Source: Cutibacterium equinum (GTDB taxonomy: Bacteria > Actinomycetota > Actinomycetes > Propionibacteriales > Propionibacteriaceae). Taken from it: DNA of 64,000 nt. The translations under genes and the position numbers were made by a program. The notes below the pieces were generated by a model. That model searched no databases and was not told the origin of the DNA. It was given only the letters and a program-made list of their open reading frames with translations. The stretch is taken from assembly GCF_028021195.1 (NCBI RefSeq), contig NZ_CP115668.1, forward strand, positions 186,001 through 250,000, given 5' to 3'. Below, one piece after another: positions 60,019 through 64,000 of the stretch. How positions within the stretch are numbered: the stretch's first letter is position 1; every line of letters starts with the position of its first letter.

Positions 60019-60785
60019 CCATCGTGACAGCCGCAGTACTTGTGGGCGTGGCGGTGTGGATCGTCATCCCGCCTCCCATGAGACGTCGAGAGGAGCGAGG
60101 CCTGCCGGTGTGGTCGGTGGTGCCGGCTGGAGTCGTGGTCGCCGGGTTGGTGTGTGGCATCAGCGGTGTGGTGTGGGCCGTCATGGCTGCCGCCGTGGGT
60201 GGGACGGTGTTCATCGTCGTGCGCCGGCAGCGGAGACGGGCCCAGGCCCTCAAGGGTGGACGGGAAGTGGCCCGAGCGACGAGGGCCCTGGCAGGCCGAG
60301 TGTCGGTCGGGGAGATCCCGTCGGTGGCCTTGGACCACGTTGCCGACGACGTTGAGGTGCTGGCTCGCGCCAGACGGGCACAAGCGGTGGGCGGAAGTGT
60401 GTCCGACGCTCTCATCGCGACCGCCCAGCAGCCGGGGATGGCGGGTTTGGTGCCACTGGCCCATGCCTGGAAGCTGGCCGCGATGACGGGCGCCCCGTTG
60501 GCCTCGGCGGCCACGTCGATAGCTGAGGGGACCGCCAGACGAGCTCGTCTGGAAGCCACCCTGGACTCCGAGCTGGCCGCAGCCAGGGCTTCTGGACGGA
60601 TCATGGGTTTGTTGCCCTTCGTCGGATTGCTCATGGGCCATCTCGTCGGGGCACGTCCGACGGTCTTCCTGACGACCACCTGGTTGGGCAGAGCCTGTCT
60701 TGTGGGGGCGACCCTGCTGGCCTGCGCCGGGGTGTTGTGGAGTGAGTCCCTGGCCGATCGCGTGGCGAGGCAGGCCCTGCCGTGA
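60015..60785 (+). CDS. TadB-like inner-membrane platform protein
   Basis: A 256-residue membrane protein, one T2SSF-type module. Two N-terminal helices (VVAGLVCGISGVVWAVMAAA) precede the cytoplasmic helical domain (RATRALAGRVSVGEIPSVAL, AARAS-GRIMGLLPFVGLLMG) and the last helix. It partners the next gene as the pilus assembly platform. Confidence 0.82.
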   Translation: MTIVTAAVLVGVAVWIVIPPPMRRREERGLPVWSVVPAGVVVAGLVCGISGVVWAVMAAAVGGTVFIVVRRQRRRAQALKGGREVARATRALAGRVSVGEIPSVALDHVADDVEVLARARRAQAVGGSVSDALIATAQQPGMAGLVPLAHAWKLAAMTGAPLASAATSIAEGTARRARLEATLDSELAAARASGRIMGLLPFVGLLMGHLVGARPTVFLTTTWLGRACLVGATLLACAGVLWSESLADRVARQALP

Positions 60786-61531
60786 CCGGGATCGACGTGG
60801 GCACAATGGTGATTCCAGCGATGGTCATGGCTGCGGTGGCGGCCTGGCTGGTCGTCCCACCAGCAGGGACATGCCGAACGGAGCCTCACAAGCCTGCGCC
60901 ATCCTGGCTTGCTCCTCGCAGCGGCGCCCCCACCCCTGAGGTTCGGGTCGTGGCGGGCCTGGTAGCCGGTTGCGGGGTCATGGCCGCAGTTCCCTGGCCG
61001 CTCCCGGTGGGGGTTGTCGTGGCTGTGGTCGCCGGAGCCGTGGTGTGGTGGGGATCTGGGCGGTTGGAGTCGTCAGCGCATCGCCGGGAGGAGGAGCGTC
61101 GGGCAGCCCAATTGCCCGAAACCCTCATCATGTTGTCCAGCGCGATGGAGGCGGGCCTGCCCTTGCGATCAGCCGTGACGACGGTGGCCGAATCCCTGGA
61201 CGGACCCTGTGGGCGCGATTTGCGCAGGTTGGAGTCGTCCCTGACTGCTGGGGTCGCGGATTCCAAGGCTTGGGCCGGGCTCGCGACGGTGCCGGTGTGG
61301 CGAGATGCAGCTCAGGACGTCTCACGGGCTGTGGATTCGGGCGAGGGGATCAGCGAGTTGTTGTTGGCCCATGCCGCCCAGATGCAGATCGCTGCCGCCG
61401 AGCAGGCAGAGAAGAAGGCACGCAAGGCCGGTGTCGACGCCATCGGTCCGCTGGTCTGCTGCCACCTGCCAGCCTTCCTGTTGGTGGGGGTGGTGCCGAT
61501 CATCGCCGGGATGGTGCTCGGGGCGTTGTGA
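60782..61531 (+). CDS. TadC-like inner-membrane platform protein
   Basis: A 249-residue T2SSF-type protein. LPETLIMLSSAMEAGLPLRS is the typical start of the module, AAQMQIAAAEQAEKKARKAG precedes LVCCHLPAFLLVGVVPIIAG, the final helix. GTG at 60782 overlaps the TadB stop (GTGA). End of the first Tad transcript. Confidence 0.84.
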   Translation: MTGIDVGTMVIPAMVMAAVAAWLVVPPAGTCRTEPHKPAPSWLAPRSGAPTPEVRVVAGLVAGCGVMAAVPWPLPVGVVVAVVAGAVVWWGSGRLESSAHRREEERRAAQLPETLIMLSSAMEAGLPLRSAVTTVAESLDGPCGRDLRRLESSLTAGVADSKAWAGLATVPVWRDAAQDVSRAVDSGEGISELLLAHAAQMQIAAAEQAEKKARKAGVDAIGPLVCCHLPAFLLVGVVPIIAGMVLGAL

Positions 61532-61591
61532 GACCGGCGGTGGCCGCGCTTCAGGGCGTGGCCGTCGTCGCCATGTCCGTGGCAAAAACGG

Positions 61592-61634
61592 TTATCCACA
61601 AGGGGTTGAGCCGGTCATGCGGGGGTTGTCCACA
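61592..61634. promoter_or_regulatory. Two DnaA boxes upstream of the pilin-like genes
   Basis: TTATCCACA at 61592-61600 is a perfect DnaA consensus box and TTGTCCACA at 61626-61634 the actinobacterial variant. The pairing mirrors that at 57705-57746. Confidence 0.55.
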
Positions 61635-61645
61635 GAAATGAAAAA

Positions 61646-61682
61646 GGTGACGGATTTCGAGGGTTCAGACGAGAACTGTAGG
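61646..61682 (+). promoter_or_regulatory. 37-bp repeated promoter element, copy 2
   Basis: Same two blocks and spacing as at 57759-57795, here 64 bases before the pilin-like gene, which has its own ribosome binding site. It indicates that both halves of the Tad locus answer to one regulator or sigma factor. Confidence 0.65.
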
Positions 61683-61746
61683 TGTGAGGCGCCGACCTCA
61701 CGGCAGTCGGGACTGGCTCGGCTGCAAGGACGGACAGGAGACGACA

Positions 61747-62034
61747 GTGTCTGAGAAGAACCCAACGACCGAACCGGTCATTTCTGCCAGGTCCCTTGAC
61801 CTGGTTGGCTCAACCGAAGCTGTGGTGGAATCACCATCTCGGCGACGATACCGAGCAGCACGCAACACCCTCATCGATCGCGGCATGGCCACCGCCGAGT
61901 ACGCCGTCGGCATGCTTGCTGCCGTCGCCCTCGCCCTGGTGATGTTGAAGATCGTCACTCACCAGGAGGTCTTCACCAAACTGCTCAAGCTGGTCGTCGG
62001 CATCATCGGCAAGGCCGGAGGCATGCTGCCGTGA
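61747..62034 (+). CDS. DUF4244 / Flp pilin-like protein
   Basis: A 95-residue protein. RGMATAEYAVGMLAAVALALV contains the Glu/Tyr-type prepilin start of Flp-like pilins, followed by a second hydrophobic stretch. DUF4244 proteins occupy the Flp pilin position in actinobacterial Tad loci. GTG at 61747 has AGGAG seven bases upstream. Confidence 0.85.
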   Translation: MSEKNPTTEPVISARSLDLVGSTEAVVESPSRRRYRAARNTLIDRGMATAEYAVGMLAAVALALVMLKIVTHQEVFTKLLKLVVGIIGKAGGMLP

Positions 62035-62441
62035 CCGCGTTGGCTCGTCGTGGCGGGCACCGATGGGTGTCCGCCACGCCGGGTCGCTCCGCGCGGCGAT
62101 CCGGTCAGCGCGCGTCGCGGGGAATGGTGACGGTCGAGATGGCCGTCAGTCTCATCACAGCGGCCCTGATCGTTGTCACGAGCTGCTGGGTTGTAGGGCT
62201 GGTGGTCGTCGAGGACTCCTGTCGCACGACGGCTGCTCAGATCGCCCGGCAGGTGGCTCGCGGAGACACCGCATCTGCCCGTCAGGCCGAGCAGCACGCC
62301 CCGACGGGGGCGCGGGTGTCAACCACGACCTCGGATGGCTGGGTTGAGGTGACAGTTCAGGTTGATCGGTCCCTGGGAAGGCTCGGGCCGGTTCATCTGC
62401 GTGGTCAGGCACGTTCCCCGATGGAACCGGGGGAGTCATGA
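62031..62441 (+). CDS. TadE-like pilus-associated protein
   Basis: A 136-residue protein. RGMVTVEMAVSLITAALIVV is the TadE prepilin-like segment with the conserved Glu, then a short extracellular domain with one Cys after the helix. GTG at 62031 overlaps the pilin gene stop (GTGA). Confidence 0.83.
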   Translation: MTALARRGGHRWVSATPGRSARRSGQRASRGMVTVEMAVSLITAALIVVTSCWVVGLVVVEDSCRTTAAQIARQVARGDTASARQAEQHAPTGARVSTTTSDGWVEVTVQVDRSLGRLGPVHLRGQARSPMEPGES

Positions 62442-62839
62442 GGAAAGGGGGTCGTCGTAGCCGCTCCGGTGTTGGTGCACGCCGGGAACGAGGTTCGGGA
62501 ACCTTGCTGGTGGCCGCTGTCGGCGTGGGATTCATAGCCGCCGTCTGGTTGTCCATCCTGGTGACGGGGTGGTGGTCGGCCAGTCATCGCGGCGAGGAGG
62601 TGGCCGACATGGCTGCCTTGGCGGCTGGACGAGCCGAGGCCAGGGGAGAGTCGGCATGTCTGGTCGCCCAGCAAACCGTGCAGGCCAATGGCGCTCAGTT
62701 GGTGTCGTGTGACGTGCATGATGCGCCGACCGGTTTTGCCGTCACCGTCACAGTGGCGGTGACGATCCATCGCGGATGGGAGCTTCCCGGTATGCCCACC
62801 ACGGTGGTGAAGTCTTCTCGGGCCGGCCCGGTCGAGTGA
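62438..62839 (+). CDS. TadE/TadG-like secreted protein (helicase/secretion neighbourhood type)
   Basis: A 133-residue protein. RGSGTLLVAAVGVGFIAAVW is the single hydrophobic segment, followed by HRGEEVADMAALAAGRAEARGESACLVAQ, the Rv3654c/TadE-like family pattern with paired Cys (SACLVAQ and LVSCDVH). It ends the Tad-like operon and converges with the helicase gene. Confidence 0.82.
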   Translation: MRKGGRRSRSGVGARRERGSGTLLVAAVGVGFIAAVWLSILVTGWWSASHRGEEVADMAALAAGRAEARGESACLVAQQTVQANGAQLVSCDVHDAPTGFAVTVTVAVTIHRGWELPGMPTTVVKSSRAGPVE

Positions 62840-62944
62840 GCCAAGAACAGGGGGTTGACAAGGACGAATACAGGTGACGTCGGGGTTGTCACGGCTCAGC
62901 GAGGTGACCGCTCCCTCCGGGGTGGCGGGCAGGATCGGATGACA

Positions 62945-64000
62945 TCAGGCCCGAGGATCCATCGCCGCTGTCAGCGCGGCCGCCGCGGCCTTGTCGAGCA
63001 TCTGGTTGGCATTGCCGCACTTGGGAGAGACGACGCAGGCCGGACACCCCGACTCGCACTCACACTGGGCCAGTCGCACAGCGGTCGCATGCCACCACTG
63101 TTCGGCCTGGTCGAAACCCGCCTGAGCGAAACCAGCCCCACCGGCCTGGCCATCGTGGACGACGATCGTGCACGCCCCGGTGTCGGGCAGCATGACCGTC
63201 GACACCCCACCGACGTCCCACCGGTCGCACGGGGAGAACATCGGCAACAGCCCGATGGCGGTGTGTTCGGCGCCGTGGGCAGCCCCCGCCAGGTGGACGG
63301 CGTCCAAGCCGAGTTCAGCCACAACGGCATCGGGGATGACCCACCAGCATGCCTGGGTGATCATGGTGTGGGTGGGCATCTCCAGGGCTGCGGAGTCCCA
63401 GACGTCATTGGTGATCTCGTCGCGCCGCAGATATCCGACGACCTGTTCGGTCAGCTCCACCTGCCCGCACGCCACGTACCCCGGCCCGAACTCTCGGCGC
63501 CTCTCCTCTCGGATGATGCGCACCGTCGACGCCGACTGTGGCTGGGTCCAGTAGCCCGGCAGATCCTGATGGACCAGGGCGCGGTGCTCGGTGGGGTCGT
63601 ACTCGTCGACCAGCCACTGGTCACCCTGATGCAGGTACACCGCACCGGGATGGACGGTGCGGTCCCCGGCGGCCTCATCGACGACCCCGATCACCCTGCC
63701 GGTGACCGCGTCGATGATGTCGATTCCGTGACCAGACGCCGATCGCAGGTCGATGGCGTCGACGGCCCGCTCCGGACGGGTCCAGAACAGCCGATCCCCG
63801 CGTCGTCTCAGCACCTTCTGGGCAGTCAACATCTCGCACATTGGCGCAAAGGCCGAGCCGTAGAACTCCTCGTCGGTCGGGCAGAGGTAGGCCTCCTGGG
63901 CGGCTGCCGCCAGATGCGGACCAAGGACATAGGGGTTGTCCGGGTGTAGAACCGTCGACTCCACCGCGGAGGAGAACAACAGTTCCGGGTGGCTGAACAG
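62945..64000 (-). CDS. DEAD/DEAH-box helicase with DUF1998, C-terminal part
   Basis: The visible 352 codons run off the right edge, so the ATPase domains are outside the window. GRVIGVVDEAAGDRTVHPGA and VYLHQGDQWLVDEYD belong to the region after the helicase core. The C-terminal DUF1998-type domain ends in a metal-binding cluster, CECESGCPACVVSPKCG. This is the actinobacterial helicase (Rv3649-like) that characteristically neighbours Tad-like operons. No start is seen. Confidence 0.87.
   Translation of the reverse strand: MFSHPELLFSSAVESTVLHPDNPYVLGPHLAAAAQEAYLCPTDEEFYGSAFAPMCEMLTAQKVLRRRGDRLFWTRPERAVDAIDLRSASGHGIDIIDAVTGRVIGVVDEAAGDRTVHPGAVYLHQGDQWLVDEYDPTEHRALVHQDLPGYWTQPQSASTVRIIREERRREFGPGYVACGQVELTEQVVGYLRRDEITNDVWDSAALEMPTHTMITQACWWVIPDAVVAELGLDAVHLAGAAHGAEHTAIGLLPMFSPCDRWDVGGVSTVMLPDTGACTIVVHDGQAGGAGFAQAGFDQAEQWWHATAVRLAQCECESGCPACVVSPKCGNANQMLDKAAAAALTAAMDPRA

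Overview
The window is high-GC actinobacterial chromosome. It carries a WhiB regulator, a translational-type T-box before ileS, an actinobacterial-type small SRP RNA before dnaX, a tight-adherence (Tad-like) locus beside a helicase, trehalose synthesis by treY/treZ, and frequent ATGA/TGATG gene overlaps. Gene content and style fit the Propionibacteriaceae, most likely Cutibacterium (C. acnes or a close relative). The species is inferred from content; no search was run.

Layout. (1) 1-13.9 kb: surface glycan region. It holds an acyltransferase broken at a G8 tract, a lone glycosyltransferase, an ISL3-family insertion sequence with a decayed transposase, and a minus-strand operon reading from 13.9 kb down to 4.6 kb: polyprenyl-phosphate sugar transferase, VanZ-like membrane protein, 25-residue epimerase stump, NeuA-like cytidylyltransferase, CBS-NeuB-SAF-TIM-barrel fusion, GT4, fused GT4-GT4, GT2. 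Together these look like assembly of a nonulosonate (sialic-acid-like) polysaccharide. (2) 14-19.3 kb: treZ, treY and an APH-fold kinase homologue lacking the usual catalytic Asp.

(3) 19.4-30.3 kb: the most unusual region, an Rhs/YD-repeat polymorphic-toxin island. An 1855-residue Rhs protein with a WXG100/LXG-like N-terminus and a lower-GC C-terminal tip is followed by two small membrane proteins, the candidate immunity genes. The same two genes occur in opposite orientation 8 kb away, so the island is bracketed by equal-length inverted repeats of about 1457 bp. Inside lie two further diverged immunity paralogues, an orphan Rhs C-terminal tip, a small exported-peptide ORF and a WXG100 stump.

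(4) 30.8-36.3 kb: tRNA-Ser(GGA), an Hsp15-like S4 protein, SRP RNA, a small membrane protein, and dnaX-ybaB-recR. (5) 36.4-40.5 kb: PadR-controlled ABC transporter operon. (6) 40.5-49.8 kb: ThrE-type exporter, tandem HAD phosphatases, T-box and ileS, Gfo/Idh/MocA oxidoreductase, whiB, a small DUF4177-like protein, ridA. (7) 49.8-56.7 kb: Crp-type regulator, nth, thioredoxin-like lipoprotein, NUDIX hydrolase, then a 2-kb insert flanked by 23-bp direct repeats (toxin-antitoxin debris, DUF929-like thioredoxin-fold protein), a holin-like membrane protein and nhaA. (8) 56.9-64 kb: a methyltransferase-like gene, the Tad-like operons (CpaE-like, CpaF/TadA, TadB, TadC, then DUF4244 pilin-like and two TadE-like genes), and the 3' part of a DUF1998-type helicase. 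Both Tad promoters carry the same 37-bp element and DnaA-box-like sequences.
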